Below, in pieces: positions 26,497 through 37,353 of a stretch of DNA of 64,000 nt (positions are counted from its first letter, which is position 1; every line of letters begins with the position of its first letter). Location of the stretch: positions 1,116,001 to 1,180,000 of the forward strand of contig NZ_FO704551.1 in the NCBI RefSeq assembly GCF_000968175.1, written 5' to 3'. Below the pieces are notes generated by a model. The model was given only the letters and a program-made list of their open reading frames with translations. It was not told the DNA's origin and did no database searches. Source of the stretch: Xenorhabdus poinarii G6 (GTDB lineage: Bacteria > Pseudomonadota > Gammaproteobacteria > Enterobacterales > Enterobacteriaceae). The translations under genes and the position numbers were made by a program.

Positions 26497-28191
26497 GTGA
26501 CGATGCAAAACAATAAATTCAGCAACGTAACCATTCGCTCTCCCAAAGGGACGCAACTCACGGCAAAAAGTTGGCAGACCGAAGCACCCCTTCGTATGCT
26601 CATGAATAATCTTGATCCTGACGTGGCAGAAAACCCCTGCGAACTGGTTGTTTATGGTGGAATTGGTCGCGCAGCCAGAAACTGGGCGTGCTATGAGAAA
26701 ATCGTGGAGACGCTGAAAAATCTGGAAAATGACGAAACGCTGCTGGTGCAATCAGGCAAGCCGGTCGGGGTGTTTAAGACACATGAAAACGCGCCGCGCG
26801 TCTTAATTGCCAATTCAAATTTAGTGCCACATTGGGCGACATGGGCGCATTTCAATGAACTGGATGCCAAAGGGCTGGCAATGTATGGTCAGATGACCGC
26901 GGGGAGTTGGATATACATCGGAAGCCAGGGCATTGTTCAGGGAACTTACGAAACGTTTGTCGAAGCGGGTCGCCAACATTACAACGGCAATTTAACCGGA
27001 CGTTGGGTATTAACTGCGGGTTTAGGGGGGATGGGTGGCGCACAACCACTGGCCGCAACATTGGCGGGAGCGTCTTCGTTAACCATCGAATGCCAGCAAA
27101 GCCGCATTGATTTTCGTCTGCGCACCAAATATGTTGATGAACAGGCGGTTGATCTGGATGATGCGTTGGCTCGTCTTGAACGTTATACCCAAGAAGGTAA
27201 AGCCGTATCCATTGCATTGTGTGGTAATGCCGCCGAGATCTTACCTGAGTTGGTACGCCGTGGTGTGCGTCCTGATATGGTGACAGACCAAACCAGTGCC
27301 CATGATCCATTACATGGCTATTTGCCGGTAGGTTGGACGTGGGAAGAGTATTGCCGTCGTGCCGACATAGAACCTGACGAGGTGATCCGGGCGGCGAAAG
27401 CGTCAATGGCGGTTCATGTTGCAGCGATGCTGGCTTTCCAGCAACAGGGAATACCAACATTCGATTATGGTAATAACCTCCGCCAAATGGCGAAAGAATC
27501 CGGTATTGAAAATGCCTTTGATTTCCCCGGTTTTGTGCCTGCCTACATTCGCCCTCTGTTTTGTCGTGGCATTGGTCCTTTCCGTTGGGCGGCACTTTCC
27601 GGTGATCCTGAGGATATTTATAAAACTGATGCAAAAGTGAAAGCGTTGCTGCCGGATGACAGCCATTTACATCGCTGGCTGGATATGGCAAGAGAGCGAA
27701 TTCACTTCCAGGGGTTACCTGCCCGTATTTGTTGGGTGGGGTTGGGTGCGCGGGCCAAATTAGGATTGGTATTCAATGAAATGGTGCGTAGCGGGGAGCT
27801 GTCTGCACCTATCGTCATTGGCCGTGACCATCTGGACTCCGGCTCGGTTGCCAGCCCTAATCGTGAAACAGAATCCATGTTAGATGGCTCTGACGCGGTT
27901 TCTGATTGGCCGTTGCTAAATGCCTTGTTGAATACCGCCAGCGGCGCGACCTGGGTTTCTCTGCATCATGGCGGTGGTGTTGGTATGGGATTCTCTCAAC
28001 ATTCTGGCATGGTCATTGTTTGTGACGGAACGGACGAAGCTGCTGAACGTATTGCCCGTGTATTACACAATGATCCGGCAACGGGAGTGATGCGCCATGC
28101 CGATGCGGGTTATGAAGAGGCTATCCAATGTGCGAAAGCGCAGGGGCTGCACCTGCCAATGTTAAATCTGCCCCTGACCGATGCAAAATAA
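26497..28191 (+). CDS. hutU: Urocanate hydratase HutU
   Basis: HutU adds water to urocanate to form imidazolonepropionate, using a tightly bound NAD. The 564-residue protein carries [11 protein letters not shown] near residue 50, [27 protein letters not shown], and the conserved catalytic-region cysteine in [14 protein letters not shown] at about residue 411, the position of Cys410 in the Pseudomonas enzyme. The GTG at 26497 has AGGA seven bases upstream; ATG at 26503 is the alternative. hutH follows 14 bases later. Confidence 0.96.
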   Translation: MTMQNNKFSNVTIRSPKGTQLTAKSWQTEAPLRMLMNNLDPDVAENPCELVVYGGIGRAARNWACYEKIVETLKNLENDETLLVQSGKPVGVFKTHENAPRVLIANSNLVPHWATWAHFNELDAKGLAMYGQMTAGSWIYIGSQGIVQGTYETFVEAGRQHYNGNLTGRWVLTAGLGGMGGAQPLAATLAGASSLTIECQQSRIDFRLRTKYVDEQAVDLDDALARLERYTQEGKAVSIALCGNAAEILPELVRRGVRPDMVTDQTSAHDPLHGYLPVGWTWEEYCRRADIEPDEVIRAAKASMAVHVAAMLAFQQQGIPTFDYGNNLRQMAKESGIENAFDFPGFVPAYIRPLFCRGIGPFRWAALSGDPEDIYKTDAKVKALLPDDSHLHRWLDMARERIHFQGLPARICWVGLGARAKLGLVFNEMVRSGELSAPIVIGRDHLDSGSVASPNRETESMLDGSDAVSDWPLLNALLNTASGATWVSLHHGGGVGMGFSQHSGMVIVCDGTDEAAERIARVLHNDPATGVMRHADAGYEEAIQCAKAQGLHLPMLNLPLTDAK

Positions 28192-28205
28192 GGAGCGTTG
28201 TTGAA

Positions 28206-29738
28206 ATGAAAAATATCACTATTCGTCCAGGAAAAATGACGTTTGAAGAGTTACGCCATGTTTATCAGCATCCTGTTCACATTACTTTAGATGACCATTG
28301 TTTTTCAGCCATTGAAAACAGTGTGGCGTGTGTCAATCGTATCATCAGTGAAAACCGAACAGCGTATGGGATCAATACGGGGTTTGGTTTGTTAGCGAAT
28401 ACCCGTATTGCAGAACACGATTTGGCAGCATTGCAGCGGTCTATCGTGTTGTCACACGCGGCGGGCGTCGGTGAACCGTTGTCGGATGAGATTGTTCGCT
28501 TGATGATGGTGTTGAAGATCAATAGCCTCGCCCGGGGGTATTCCGGTATTCGTCTGGAGGTCATTCAGGGCCTGGTCGCTTTGGTCAATGCGGAAGTTTA
28601 CCCCTATATTCCCGGCAAAGGGTCAGTGGGCGCTTCCGGTGATTTAGCGCCACTGGCCCATATGAGCCTGTTATTACTGGGGGAAGGTAAAGCCCGTTAT
28701 CGTGGTGAATGGCTGCCCGCAAACGTTGCACTGGAAAAAGTGGGGCTCAAACCAATTTGTCTTGTGGCAAAAGAAGGATTGGCGCTACTTAACGGCACCC
28801 AAACTTCCACGGCTTTCGCTTTAAAAGGGCTGTTTGCTGCGGAAGCGTTATTGTCATCAGCCATTATTTGTGGTGCCTTATCGGTTGAAGCCGCGCTGGG
28901 TTCCCGTAAGCCATTTGATGCCCGTATTCATGATGCACGGGGTCAGAAAGGCCAAATTGATGTGGCTGCTCTTTACCGTTTGGTATTGGAAGAACAGAGT
29001 GATATTTCTGCCTCTCACCAACACTGCTCGAAAGTTCAGGACCCTTATTCCTTACGTTGCCAGCCACAAGTGATGGGCGCTTGTTTAACCCAAATCCGCC
29101 ATGCTGCGAATGTCATTATGACAGAAGCTAATGCTGTCTCAGATAACCCGCTGGTATTTGCTGAGGAAGATGAAGTGATTTCTGGTGGTAACTTCCACGC
29201 TGAACCCATCGCGATGGCATCGGATAATCTGGCGATCGCTTTAGCGGAAATAGGTGCATTATCAGAACGCCGCATCGCTTTATTGATGGACAGTAATATG
29301 TCTCAGTTGCCCCCATTTTTAGTCGAAAATAGTGGGGTGAATTCTGGTTTCATGATTGCGCAGGTAACGGCGGCGGCGCTGGCAAGCGAAAATAAAGCAT
29401 TGGCGCATCCTGCCAGTGTTGATAGTTTACCCACATCGGCCAATCAGGAAGATCATGTTTCAATGGCGCCGGCGGCGGGTCGCCGCTTATGGGAAATGGC
29501 AGATAATGTGCGTGGAATTTTAGCGATTGAATGGTTGACCGCATGTCAGGGCATGGATTTTCGCCAGGGTTTGAAGAGTAGCCCAATATTGGAGAAAGCC
29601 CGCCATATTCTCCGTGATAAAGTGGCGCACTACGATAAAGATCGCTTTTTTGCGCCAGATATTGATGACGCCATTCAATTGTTGGCTGAACAGCAACTCT
29701 CTGCATTATTGCCTGCCGGAAAGATTTTCGAACACTGA
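28206..29738 (+). CDS. hutH: Histidine ammonia-lyase HutH
   Basis: HutH removes ammonia from L-histidine to give urocanate, the first step of the pathway and the source of the HutC inducer. The 510-residue protein holds the Ala143-Ser144-Gly145 triad in [17 protein letters not shown], which cyclises to the MIO cofactor, plus the NTGFGLLA and [16 protein letters not shown] blocks. The frame is open 78 bases upstream into hutU, but ATG at 28206 after AAGGAG gives the true family N-terminus. Confidence 0.97.
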   Translation: MKNITIRPGKMTFEELRHVYQHPVHITLDDHCFSAIENSVACVNRIISENRTAYGINTGFGLLANTRIAEHDLAALQRSIVLSHAAGVGEPLSDEIVRLMMVLKINSLARGYSGIRLEVIQGLVALVNAEVYPYIPGKGSVGASGDLAPLAHMSLLLLGEGKARYRGEWLPANVALEKVGLKPICLVAKEGLALLNGTQTSTAFALKGLFAAEALLSSAIICGALSVEAALGSRKPFDARIHDARGQKGQIDVAALYRLVLEEQSDISASHQHCSKVQDPYSLRCQPQVMGACLTQIRHAANVIMTEANAVSDNPLVFAEEDEVISGGNFHAEPIAMASDNLAIALAEIGALSERRIALLMDSNMSQLPPFLVENSGVNSGFMIAQVTAAALASENKALAHPASVDSLPTSANQEDHVSMAPAAGRRLWEMADNVRGILAIEWLTACQGMDFRQGLKSSPILEKARHILRDKVAHYDKDRFFAPDIDDAIQLLAEQQLSALLPAGKIFEH

Positions 29739-29756
29739 GTATAAACATGTCGTTTC

Positions 29757-29777
29757 AGACCGGATATTATCCGGTCT
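29757..29777 (+). terminator. Hairpin between hutH and the permease gene
   Basis: AGACCGGAT and ATCCGGTCT pair fully around an ATT loop, and TATCGTTATTT follows. It may partly end transcription after hutH and so lower permease expression. Confidence 0.55.
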
Positions 29778-29828
29778 TATCGTTATTTATCTTTCCCAAT
29801 CTAATAATAAAAGACACAAGGATAAATC

Positions 29829-31193
29829 ATGCAAAACATCTCACAACTCAAACGCGGGTTAAGCGTGCGCCACATCCGATTTATGGCTCTGGGATCGGCA
29901 ATTGGCACGGGGCTTTTCTATGGTTCGGCGGAGGCGATTAAAGCTGCAGGCCCTGCGGTATTGTTGGCTTATGCAATAGGTGGTGCTGCGGTTTTTATGG
30001 TCATGCGAGCATTGGGGGAAATGGCGGTGCATCGTGCGGCACCGGGATCTTTCTCTTATTATGCCACCCACTACTTAGGGCCATTGGCGGGTTTTTTAAC
30101 CGGCTGGACTTATGTATTTGAAATGTTAGTCGTTTGTCTTGCCGATATCACGGCATTTGGCATTTATATGAAACTCTGGTTTCCCCATGTGGATCAGTGG
30201 ATTTGGGTGCTCAGTATTGTCTTTTTCATTGGGGCAATAAACTTATGCAATGTCAAAGTGTTTGGTGAAATGGAATTTTGGCTTTCCATCATTAAAGTGG
30301 CGGCCATTATCGCTATGATTATGGGGGGTTTTGCCATCATGATGTATGGATTTGGTCAGGAAGCGGGGCATGTCACCGGCCTGTCGAATTTATGGGAACA
30401 GGGTGGATTTATGCCAAATGGCATAGCGGGCGTGATCGCCTCGTTCACGGTCGTGATGTTTGCTTTTGGCGGTATTGAAGTCATCGGTATCACGGCCAGT
30501 GAGGCTAAAAATCCAGAGAAATCCATCCCACGCGCCATCAATGCTGTTCCGTTCCGTATTCTGCTGTTTTATGTCCTTACCCTGTTTGTGTTGATGTGCA
30601 TTTATCCGTGGAATCAAGTAGGGCAAAATGGCAGCCCATTTGTTCAGATATTCTCCAGTTTAGGCATTAATTCCGCCGCCAATATTTTGAATGTCATCGT
30701 CATCACCGCCGCAATTTCGGCAATCAACAGTGATATTTTTGGTGCGGGACGCATGATGTATGGCATGGCGCAAGAAAAACAGGCGCCGGCTTCTTTTACG
30801 CAGTTGACTAAAAACGGTGTACCGTGGGTTACGGTGGTGTCCATGTCAGGGATCTTGTTGGTCGGTGTGGTTTTAAATTATCTCCTGCCCGGAAAAGTGT
30901 TCGGCATTATTGCTTCCATCGCGACATTTGCCACCGTCTGGGTATGGCTGATGATTCTGTTGTCGCAATATATGATGCGCCGTAAGATGTCGCCAGAAGA
31001 AGCCAAACAACTTAAATTCCCGATACCTTTCTGGCCAATTGCACCGATCCTGACGATTGCTTTTATGGCCTTTGTTATTGCGGTTCTGGGTTATTTCCCC
31101 AATACCCGGATTGCATTATACGTAGGGATAGTTTGGATAGTATTACTGACGATGAGCTATTATGTCTGGGTGAAAAAATCAAATAATCGCTAG
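29829..31193 (+). CDS. Amino acid permease of the ProY/HutT type, probable histidine importer
   Basis: A 454-residue inner-membrane protein of the APC (amino acid transporter) family with about 12 membrane segments. The N-terminal [28 protein letters not shown] is the substrate and helix 1 motif of this family, and [25 protein letters not shown] follows. Sequence is closest to ProY/HutT-like permeases by recall. Position directly behind hutUH makes histidine (or urocanate) the likely substrate, which is inference. AAGGATAAATC precedes the ATG. It ends at a strong bidirectional hairpin. Confidence 0.85.
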   Translation: MQNISQLKRGLSVRHIRFMALGSAIGTGLFYGSAEAIKAAGPAVLLAYAIGGAAVFMVMRALGEMAVHRAAPGSFSYYATHYLGPLAGFLTGWTYVFEMLVVCLADITAFGIYMKLWFPHVDQWIWVLSIVFFIGAINLCNVKVFGEMEFWLSIIKVAAIIAMIMGGFAIMMYGFGQEAGHVTGLSNLWEQGGFMPNGIAGVIASFTVVMFAFGGIEVIGITASEAKNPEKSIPRAINAVPFRILLFYVLTLFVLMCIYPWNQVGQNGSPFVQIFSSLGINSAANILNVIVITAAISAINSDIFGAGRMMYGMAQEKQAPASFTQLTKNGVPWVTVVSMSGILLVGVVLNYLLPGKVFGIIASIATFATVWVWLMILLSQYMMRRKMSPEEAKQLKFPIPFWPIAPILTIAFMAFVIAVLGYFPNTRIALYVGIVWIVLLTMSYYVWVKKSNNR

Positions 31194-31211
31194 AGCCGCA
31201 TTCTTTAATTA

Positions 31212-31245
31212 ATGGCTTTATGGTGTATTTTCACCATAAAGCCAT
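31212..31245. terminator. Bidirectional terminator between the hut permease and AEC gene
   Basis: A 14-bp perfect stem, ATGGCTTTATGGTG with CACCATAAAGCCAT, closes a six-base loop between two convergent genes. Confidence 0.75.
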
Positions 31246-31260
31246 TTAGTACACCGCCTG

Positions 31261-32220
31261 TCATGCAGGGAGTAATTGTAAAATAGTGGGTATTGTGACC
31301 AGGGCAATAAGCAGAGAAATGATAATGGAAAAAGAAATCACTTCCTGTTTAAAGCCATATTTATTGGCAAAAACATAAACGCCCGCGCCGATAGGCTGTG
31401 CAGCCATGACAATCGCGGTAATTAGCCAAATATCATTGACCTGCTGCATACCGAATAGAAAATAAGCACAGATAAACGTAATCAATGGCTGTACCCCTAG
31501 TTTGAGTAACAGCATCGGTAGCGCTAATTTTAACGCTTCTCCGTTGATATGTTCTTTGACCTTCAGTCGAGATAACCCTAATCCCAAAGCAAACAGTGCG
31601 GTTGGACCTGCGGCATGGCCAAGAAATTCCGCAAATGTTTGTAAAAACCGTGGAACGGGAAGACCGAAACCAACAAAAATCAATCCCGCAATCACAGAGA
31701 TAGTCAAGGGATTGCTGAATGTCGTCTTTAATGCCCCAATGAAGCTTTGGTGAATGGATATTTTTCCTGCCGATCGATGAGTCGAAAAAATATCGTAAGT
31801 AATGATAACCGCCATGATCGCAGGAATGTTATGCAAGATTGTCGCAATAGCCGCAGGTAGCGCCGCGGATTCACCATAAACTGCAATCAGTATTGGCACC
31901 CCCATATATCCCGTTGTACCGTAACATGCCCCCATGCTCAGTATCGAGGATTGCGGTAAACTAACCCCCATGACTTTTGCCAACAACATGCCCAAAACAT
32001 ACACAACACAAATACCCACAAGCGTAGCAGCAATAAACCCCCACTGTTGTAATTCACTGATATCGGCTCGCGCAATGGCAAGAAACAATAAGGCAGGGAG
32101 TGCAATATAGAGGACATAATCATTGATTAATTTATCGGAAAGCCCACTGTCAGGACGCAAACGCCCAAAACAATACCCAATAAATATAACCAGAAATATG
32201 GGTGCAACGATCATAAACAT
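31261..32220 (-). CDS. AEC-family transporter (auxin efflux carrier type)
   Basis: A 319-residue inner-membrane protein with ten predicted hydrophobic segments and the two-halves arrangement of the AEC family (bacterial members include malonate and malate carriers such as MdcF). Landmarks are YVLYIALPALLFLAIA near residue 35, GYMGVPILIAVYG near 104 and AAQPIGAGVYVFANKYG near 271. The substrate is not known. It stands 70 bases downstream of the metallolyase gene on the same strand, so the two may form one transcript. ATG at 32220 or at 32214 could be the start. Confidence 0.85.
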   Translation of the reverse strand: MFMIVAPIFLVIFIGYCFGRLRPDSGLSDKLINDYVLYIALPALLFLAIARADISELQQWGFIAATLVGICVVYVLGMLLAKVMGVSLPQSSILSMGACYGTTGYMGVPILIAVYGESAALPAAIATILHNIPAIMAVIITYDIFSTHRSAGKISIHQSFIGALKTTFSNPLTISVIAGLIFVGFGLPVPRFLQTFAEFLGHAAGPTALFALGLGLSRLKVKEHINGEALKLALPMLLLKLGVQPLITFICAYFLFGMQQVNDIWLITAIVMAAQPIGAGVYVFANKYGFKQEVISFSIIISLLIALVTIPTILQLLPA

Positions 32221-32290
32221 TTAAAGCCAACCTCATCGTCGTTTGAAATATGGCGTCCTATTCCCCCCAGAATTAACTGGAGGGAATAGG

Positions 32291-33520
32291 TTATTTTAAG
32301 AACTCTCTAGTATATTTTCCAACAGAAGATGTATATAAAACGTCTGTCGCATAGAACTGATCTAACTGATTTCTAATTTGCTCAAATTCTTTTTCTTTTC
32401 TTGAATAGATTTCAGTTAACATGTTATCAAATCTTGCTTTTACTTGCTGAACAAGATTAGGATCATTTGCAGCATCAAACAATCCTTCATCAGACATGAT
32501 TTTTTGTAATGTTGCGTCATGTAATCCTATACTGTTCAAAAAATAAGGGATATCACGGGCAGCACCAAGGAATGAAGGAATGTTAGCTACGCCCATATTT
32601 TCTTGCTCAACAATATGTCCACTGACTGGTTTATACAAATCAGGGATGGATAAAAATGTACGTTCAGTTAATCGTGCGGCTTCCAATACAAGAGAACTAT
32701 CAAGATATTTATCCTTAATAGAGATTGATTTCTCTTTGAAAATGAAATTTAGAATTTCAATTGCGGGCAATCCAGATCTATTCCCAGTACCAGCAAATCC
32801 CCCTTCAATTAAATTGAAGCCGTTATAAATAGAGACTAACGCATTTTGTAATCCCAAGCCTCTATCATTATGTGCATGCAGACAAAAGTTGGTTAAAGGG
32901 TAATCATGGCGTAGGTTAGCAGCCAGTATAGCCATTGCTTCAGGATAGATTGTGCCTAATGAATCATTAATTCGCACGACATTGATATCCATGCGTAGTG
33001 TGCGATCAATCTCTTTTATTATTTTTTCATAAGAGATTTCATCCACCCCTGAACTAAAATTGTTGAGCAAACTCACTCTAAAATTTGTAAAACCATAACT
33101 ACGAAGCTCTTCAGTTGCTCTTTCAAATGTTTTTTCATCTGATTTATGTGAAACCATTCCAAAACTTATAGTTACATATTTTTTAAATTCATCAGGAAAA
33201 TATTTAAATTGCTTCATAAGAGGTTCATGGCAATTTAATAACATGATAAACGAAAATTTAGCGTCAGAGGGGAGTTTATTTTTATGAACAAGTTGCTTTA
33301 TAACAGAAGCTAAATCTGTTGGGTCTTTTGGACCTGATCCAAAAACGATATCTCTTATTCCTGTTTCAAATATAGTTGATATTAAGGGGATTTTTCTATC
33401 TGTTTGAACCGCAAAAGGACATCTTTCAGAGCCTTCTCTCAATGTCTCATCCAAAATACCATCAATATTAAAATTTGAGAATCGTGGTTTATGATTCTTA
33501 GGTAATGTTAATAGAGCCAT
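32291..33520 (-). CDS. DRE-TIM metallolyase, 2-isopropylmalate/homocitrate synthase-like
   Basis: A 409-residue protein of the HMGL-like family. ILDETLREGSERCPF (residues 22-36) carries the DRE-type metal motif, LCLHAHND-like NFCLHAHNDRGLGLQNAL (about 212-229) gives the metal HxH, and GGFAGTGNRSG the glycine loop. Such enzymes join acetyl-CoA to 2-oxo acids by a Claisen reaction or cleave the reverse. The C-terminal regulatory domain of LeuA is missing, so it is not the housekeeping LeuA. Base composition is clearly more AT-rich than the hut genes, suggesting separate acquisition. The role is not known; a small-molecule or natural-product pathway is possible. Confidence 0.8.
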   Translation of the reverse strand: MALLTLPKNHKPRFSNFNIDGILDETLREGSERCPFAVQTDRKIPLISTIFETGIRDIVFGSGPKDPTDLASVIKQLVHKNKLPSDAKFSFIMLLNCHEPLMKQFKYFPDEFKKYVTISFGMVSHKSDEKTFERATEELRSYGFTNFRVSLLNNFSSGVDEISYEKIIKEIDRTLRMDINVVRINDSLGTIYPEAMAILAANLRHDYPLTNFCLHAHNDRGLGLQNALVSIYNGFNLIEGGFAGTGNRSGLPAIEILNFIFKEKSISIKDKYLDSSLVLEAARLTERTFLSIPDLYKPVSGHIVEQENMGVANIPSFLGAARDIPYFLNSIGLHDATLQKIMSDEGLFDAANDPNLVQQVKARFDNMLTEIYSRKEKEFEQIRNQLDQFYATDVLYTSSVGKYTREFLK

Positions 33521-33802
33521 ATCGTAACCTCTTTTTAAATTTAATTTATTTTTATTAAAAGATATTCAGCTTCAAGATGTTGCTAAAATGTTTTTATTTT
33601 GTCAAATTAATAATTTATTTCTTATCATTGAATTTATCAATAATAGTGACAATAACGGTGTGATGAGGCAGGATATTAGCACTCATTGTTTTGATGAATG
33701 AAATATCACTCCAGGGTTGTTTGTGAGTATTTTGTTAGAAGTTTGATTTAATCAATGCACACCATTATGTCCTAATAATCACTTTTTTGAGCACTTTCTT
33801 TC
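33521..33802. other. AT-rich upstream region of the metallolyase gene
   Basis: It probably contains the minus-strand promoter of the metallolyase gene. No clear gene or operator is seen. Confidence 0.4.
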
Positions 33803-33895
33803 GTGGATACTGACTCTTTTACGGTCACGCAAAATGCTTTCAACATCAAGAGCTATTCAACGCAGGAATATCGGGATTATCGCTATTGCCGGTAA
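33803..33895 (+). pseudogene. Possible IS982-like transposase fragment
   Basis: A 30-codon open stretch, VDTDSFTVTQNAFNIKSYST then QEYRDYRYCR and a stop, resembles the (I/V)DSxPxxVCxNxRIxRxK...xYRGY segment of IS982-type transposases. The match is short, so this is tentative. It would mark the right edge of the block inserted between smrB and prmB. Confidence 0.3.
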
Positions 33896-34207
33896 AATTT
33901 TGCGAACCTCTTATAACTATGAAGAGAGATATTCATCCATATGATTATTGTCTTTCTGATCTTTGTGTGGATGGGTCACGCTTTGACATGATGTAGTGTG
34001 TGGTTTCAGATCCCCTGAACTTCAGCTGGCCCGAATACATTTTATCCATAGGCGTATGATTTCCCTTGAAGGCGCTTTTTCTGCATACCGTGTTTTGTAA
34101 ATACAATTTCATCCTGAGACAATTCCTATGCTAAGAAAGCTGATTTGTGTTCGGGATCATGGCAAACTAGCGAGTCGATATATTCTTTTGTTGTTTGGAG
34201 GTGTTTT
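33896..34207. other. Upstream region of prmB
   Basis: No gene is recognised. It is the 3' part of the foreign block and the likely prmB promoter area; no firm promoter could be chosen. Confidence 0.35.
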
Positions 34208-35149
34208 TTGGATAAGATTTTAGTCGATGAGGCGGATGCTGTTGCAGAGCTGCATACCATTTTAGATATGTTGCGTTGGTCTACCAGCCGTTTTAACGAG
34301 TCGAATATTTATTGTGGACATACCACCTGTCATCCGTGGGATGAAGCTTTACAGTTAGTTCTTCCTACGCTGCATTTGCCGCTGGATATTCCCGATTCTA
34401 TGATGGCTTCACGTCTGACAGTCACAGAGCGTCAGCGCATTGTGGAACTTGTTTTGCGTCGTATTCATGACCGTGTTCCGGTTGCTTATTTAATCAATCG
34501 AGCCTGGTTCTGTGGTCATGAATTTTATGTCGATGAGCGGGTTTTGATTCCGCGTTCATTGGTCAGGGATGTGATTGAAAACCGCTTTGAAGGGCTTATC
34601 TCACGTCAGCCATCGACAATTTTAGATCTTTGTACGGGAAGCGGTTGTATTGCTATTGCCTGTGCCCATGCCTTCCCTGAAGCTGAAGTGGATGCCGTTG
34701 ATATTTCGCCTGATGCGTTGGCCGTTGCAGAAATAAATATCGAGAATCATCGACTTTCCCACCGCGTCATCCCGATTCGCTCAGATCTATTTCATGATAT
34801 GCCGCCAGTGAAATACGATATCATTGTGACGAATCCGCCTTATGTTGATGAGGAAGATATCAATGATTTACCTAGAGAATATCACCATGAACCTGAGTTA
34901 GCGATGGAAGCCGGTGTTGATGGCTTGAGGCTGGCTCTGCGTATTCTTGCCACCGCTCCCGATTTCCTGGCAGAAGAGGGAATACTGGTCTGTGAAGTAG
35001 GTAACAGTATGGTACACCTGATTGAGCAATACCCTGACGTACCATTCAAGTGGCTGACATTCGAACATGATTATGGTGACGGTGTTTTCGTGCTGACTCG
35101 CCAGCAGCTTGTTGAGTATCACGAATATTTCCAGCAATTCAAAGACTGA
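34208..35149 (+). CDS. prmB: 50S ribosomal protein L3 glutamine methyltransferase PrmB
   Basis: PrmB methylates Gln150 of ribosomal protein L3 using S-adenosylmethionine. The 313-residue protein has [14 protein letters not shown] (SAM motif I, near residue 140) and the catalytic VTNPPYVD (near residue 208). The start is TTG at 34208: GGAGG lies six bases upstream and the product begins (M)DKILVDEA as in E. coli (MDKIFVDEA). An in-frame ATG further upstream has no ribosome site. In E. coli the gene is divergent from smrB; here the hut block lies between. Confidence 0.94.
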   Translation: MDKILVDEADAVAELHTILDMLRWSTSRFNESNIYCGHTTCHPWDEALQLVLPTLHLPLDIPDSMMASRLTVTERQRIVELVLRRIHDRVPVAYLINRAWFCGHEFYVDERVLIPRSLVRDVIENRFEGLISRQPSTILDLCTGSGCIAIACAHAFPEAEVDAVDISPDALAVAEINIENHRLSHRVIPIRSDLFHDMPPVKYDIIVTNPPYVDEEDINDLPREYHHEPELAMEAGVDGLRLALRILATAPDFLAEEGILVCEVGNSMVHLIEQYPDVPFKWLTFEHDYGDGVFVLTRQQLVEYHEYFQQFKD

Positions 35150-35362
35150 TATTTTTTATTCATCCAATGGTTAAAACAGATATTTCATATCAAGGATATC
35201 TCTATCCAATAGGTTTATCGTCGTAGCGAGCAATATTGCTGCTCGAAAGATTAAGGATAAAAGGCCAATAAAATGACTGAAATAAGATAGGTTTTAATCG
35301 TTGGGTGAGTTATTGTTATTCGATCCCATGTTTAATACATAAATAATGATGGCAGGATAGGA

Positions 35363-36448
35363 ATGGCAGGAAACAGTATTGGTCAGTTTTTTCGTGTCAC
35401 CACATTTGGTGAATCTCATGGCATTGCACTGGGGTGCGTTGTTGATGGTGTCCCACCCGGTATTGCGATTAGCGAAGCCGACTTGCAAATTGATCTGGAC
35501 AGACGTCGACCGGGAACCTCCCGTTACACGACTCAGCGTCGTGAACTCGATCAAGTCCGTATTCTTTCCGGTGTTTTTGATGGCGTAACAACCGGCACCA
35601 GTATGGGGCTGATCATTGAAAACACCGATCAGCGTTCACAAGATTACAGTGCGATTAAAGATGTTTTCCGCCCCGGCCATGCTGACTATACCTACGAACA
35701 AAAATATGGGCTGCGCGATTATCGTGGCGGCGGGCGTTCATCTGCCCGGGAAACCGCGATGCGTGTTGCCGCAGGTGCCATTGCTAAAAAATACCTATTC
35801 GAACAACACGGTATCCGTATTCGCGCCTGCCTGACCCAAATGGGCAATATTCATTGTGAACTGAAAGACTGGGCTATTGTTGAACAAAATCCTTTTTTCT
35901 GCCCGGATGAGAGTAAGTTAGCTGAACTTGATGAATTGCTGAGAGCATTGAAAAAAGAGGGTGATTCCATTGGGGCGAAAGTCAGTATTGTGGCTGAAAA
36001 CGTCCCCGTAGGATTAGGGGAACCCGTGTTTGACCGCCTGGATGCAGATCTCGCCCATGCCCTGATGAGTATTAACGCTGTCAAAGGTGTCGAAATTGGT
36101 GACGGTTTTGCTGTTGTCAATTTACGCGGCAGCGAGAATCGCGATGAAATGACGGCGAAGGGATTTACCAGTAATCATGCGGGCGGCATTTTAGGCGGGA
36201 TTAGCAGTAGCCAACCGATAGTTGCACATATTGCACTAAAACCAACATCCAGCATTATGGTGCCGGGCAAAACCATTAATCGCCAGGGCGAAGAAGTCGA
36301 AATGGTGACCCGTGGCCGACATGATCCCTGCGTGGGAATTCGGGCAGTGCCGATTGCCGAAGCAATGATGGCGATTGTGCTGATGGATCACTTACTACGT
36401 CAGCAGGCACAATGTGCCAATGTGACACCGCCGCTTCCACGTTGGTAG
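35363..36448 (+). CDS. aroC: Chorismate synthase
   Basis: AroC removes phosphate from EPSP to yield chorismate, the last common step of aromatic biosynthesis, using reduced FMN. The 361-residue protein opens [20 protein letters not shown], with the first conserved His near residue 18, and has [21 protein letters not shown] (near residue 124), [17 protein letters not shown] (near residue 318) and GGISSSQPI. Length is normal. It follows prmB as in E. coli, with a 213-base gap that presumably has its own promoter. Confidence 0.98.
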   Translation: MAGNSIGQFFRVTTFGESHGIALGCVVDGVPPGIAISEADLQIDLDRRRPGTSRYTTQRRELDQVRILSGVFDGVTTGTSMGLIIENTDQRSQDYSAIKDVFRPGHADYTYEQKYGLRDYRGGGRSSARETAMRVAAGAIAKKYLFEQHGIRIRACLTQMGNIHCELKDWAIVEQNPFFCPDESKLAELDELLRALKKEGDSIGAKVSIVAENVPVGLGEPVFDRLDADLAHALMSINAVKGVEIGDGFAVVNLRGSENRDEMTAKGFTSNHAGGILGGISSSQPIVAHIALKPTSSIMVPGKTINRQGEEVEMVTRGRHDPCVGIRAVPIAEAMMAIVLMDHLLRQQAQCANVTPPLPRW

Positions 36449-36531
36449 TTCAGGAAAAGGCGTCTGATAATAACGGCTGATGCCAAAAGGCATCATGATA
36501 ATAGGCAAGTCGTGTTCTGGTGACATGTATC

Positions 36532-37332
36532 ATGGAATGGACATTATTAGGATCAGAGATTTACGGTTTCCTCTTTTTGGTGGCGATGGTTGCAGGGTTT
36601 GTTGATTCCATTGCTGGGGGTGGTGGATTATTGACCATTCCGGCGTTAATGTCAGTGGGCATTTCCCCTGTCCAGGCATTGGCAACGAGTAAATTACAGG
36701 CGGTGGGGAGCTCGTTATCGGCCAGTCTGTATTTTATTCGCCGGGGCGTTATCGATTTACGTCTCCAGCGTTTTGCGATCGTGATGACGGTCATGGGTGC
36801 CATGATCGGTGCGTTGCTGGTGCAATTTATTTCCCCCGATTTTTTGCGCTATTTATTGCCTGTGCTGGTGATCATTATTGGCCTTTATTTTTTATTGATG
36901 CCGAATATCGGGGCAGAAGATCGGCAACGTCGTCTTGGCCCCATCGCATTTGGTTGTTTTATCGGTGCTGGCATCGGCTTTTACGATGGCATATTCGGGC
37001 CGGGTACCGGATCTTTTTTCGCACTCTCATATGTCATGCTGTGCGGCTACAATTTGGCCAAAGCAACGGCGCATGCCAAGGTATTGAACTTTGCATCTAA
37101 CATCGGTGCGTTGGGGTTCTTTATTTTTGGCGGGCAGGTTTTATGGCTAGTGGGTTTTGTCATGCTGATAGGTCAGATAATTGGCGCGCGGATAGGCGCC
37201 AGTTTGGTGCTAAGCAAAGGGCAAAAGCTCATTCGTCCAATGTTGGTGACTATCTCTTTTTTGATGAGCATCAAACTGCTTTATGACCATCATGGCGATA
37301 CGCTCCGCGCCTGGCTGGCATTTTATTTTTGA
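36532..37332 (+). CDS. yfcA: TauE/SafE-family membrane protein YfcA
   Basis: A 266-residue inner-membrane protein with about eight hydrophobic segments. It has the TauE/SafE pattern GFVDSIAGGGGLLTIPALM near residue 22 and a related second half (GIGFYDGIFGPGTGSFFALSYV). The family moves sulfur-containing or other organic anions; the YfcA substrate is not known. A GTG 12 bases upstream is in frame and neither start has a strong ribosome site. In E. coli mepA lies between aroC and yfcA; here only 83 bases separate them and mepA is absent. Confidence 0.88.
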   Translation: MEWTLLGSEIYGFLFLVAMVAGFVDSIAGGGGLLTIPALMSVGISPVQALATSKLQAVGSSLSASLYFIRRGVIDLRLQRFAIVMTVMGAMIGALLVQFISPDFLRYLLPVLVIIIGLYFLLMPNIGAEDRQRRLGPIAFGCFIGAGIGFYDGIFGPGTGSFFALSYVMLCGYNLAKATAHAKVLNFASNIGALGFFIFGGQVLWLVGFVMLIGQIIGARIGASLVLSKGQKLIRPMLVTISFLMSIKLLYDHHGDTLRAWLAFYF

Positions 37333-37353
37333 TTTAGGATTTTGCATTAACAC

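Noticed and set aside
27403..27666. Second minus-strand frame inside hutU
   Set aside because: Shadow of hutU with no domain and no ribosome site.
26852..27691. Open frame of 279 codons on the minus strand
   Set aside because: It lies wholly inside hutU, which has clear family motifs. The antisense product has no recognisable domain, so it is a shadow of high-GC codon use.
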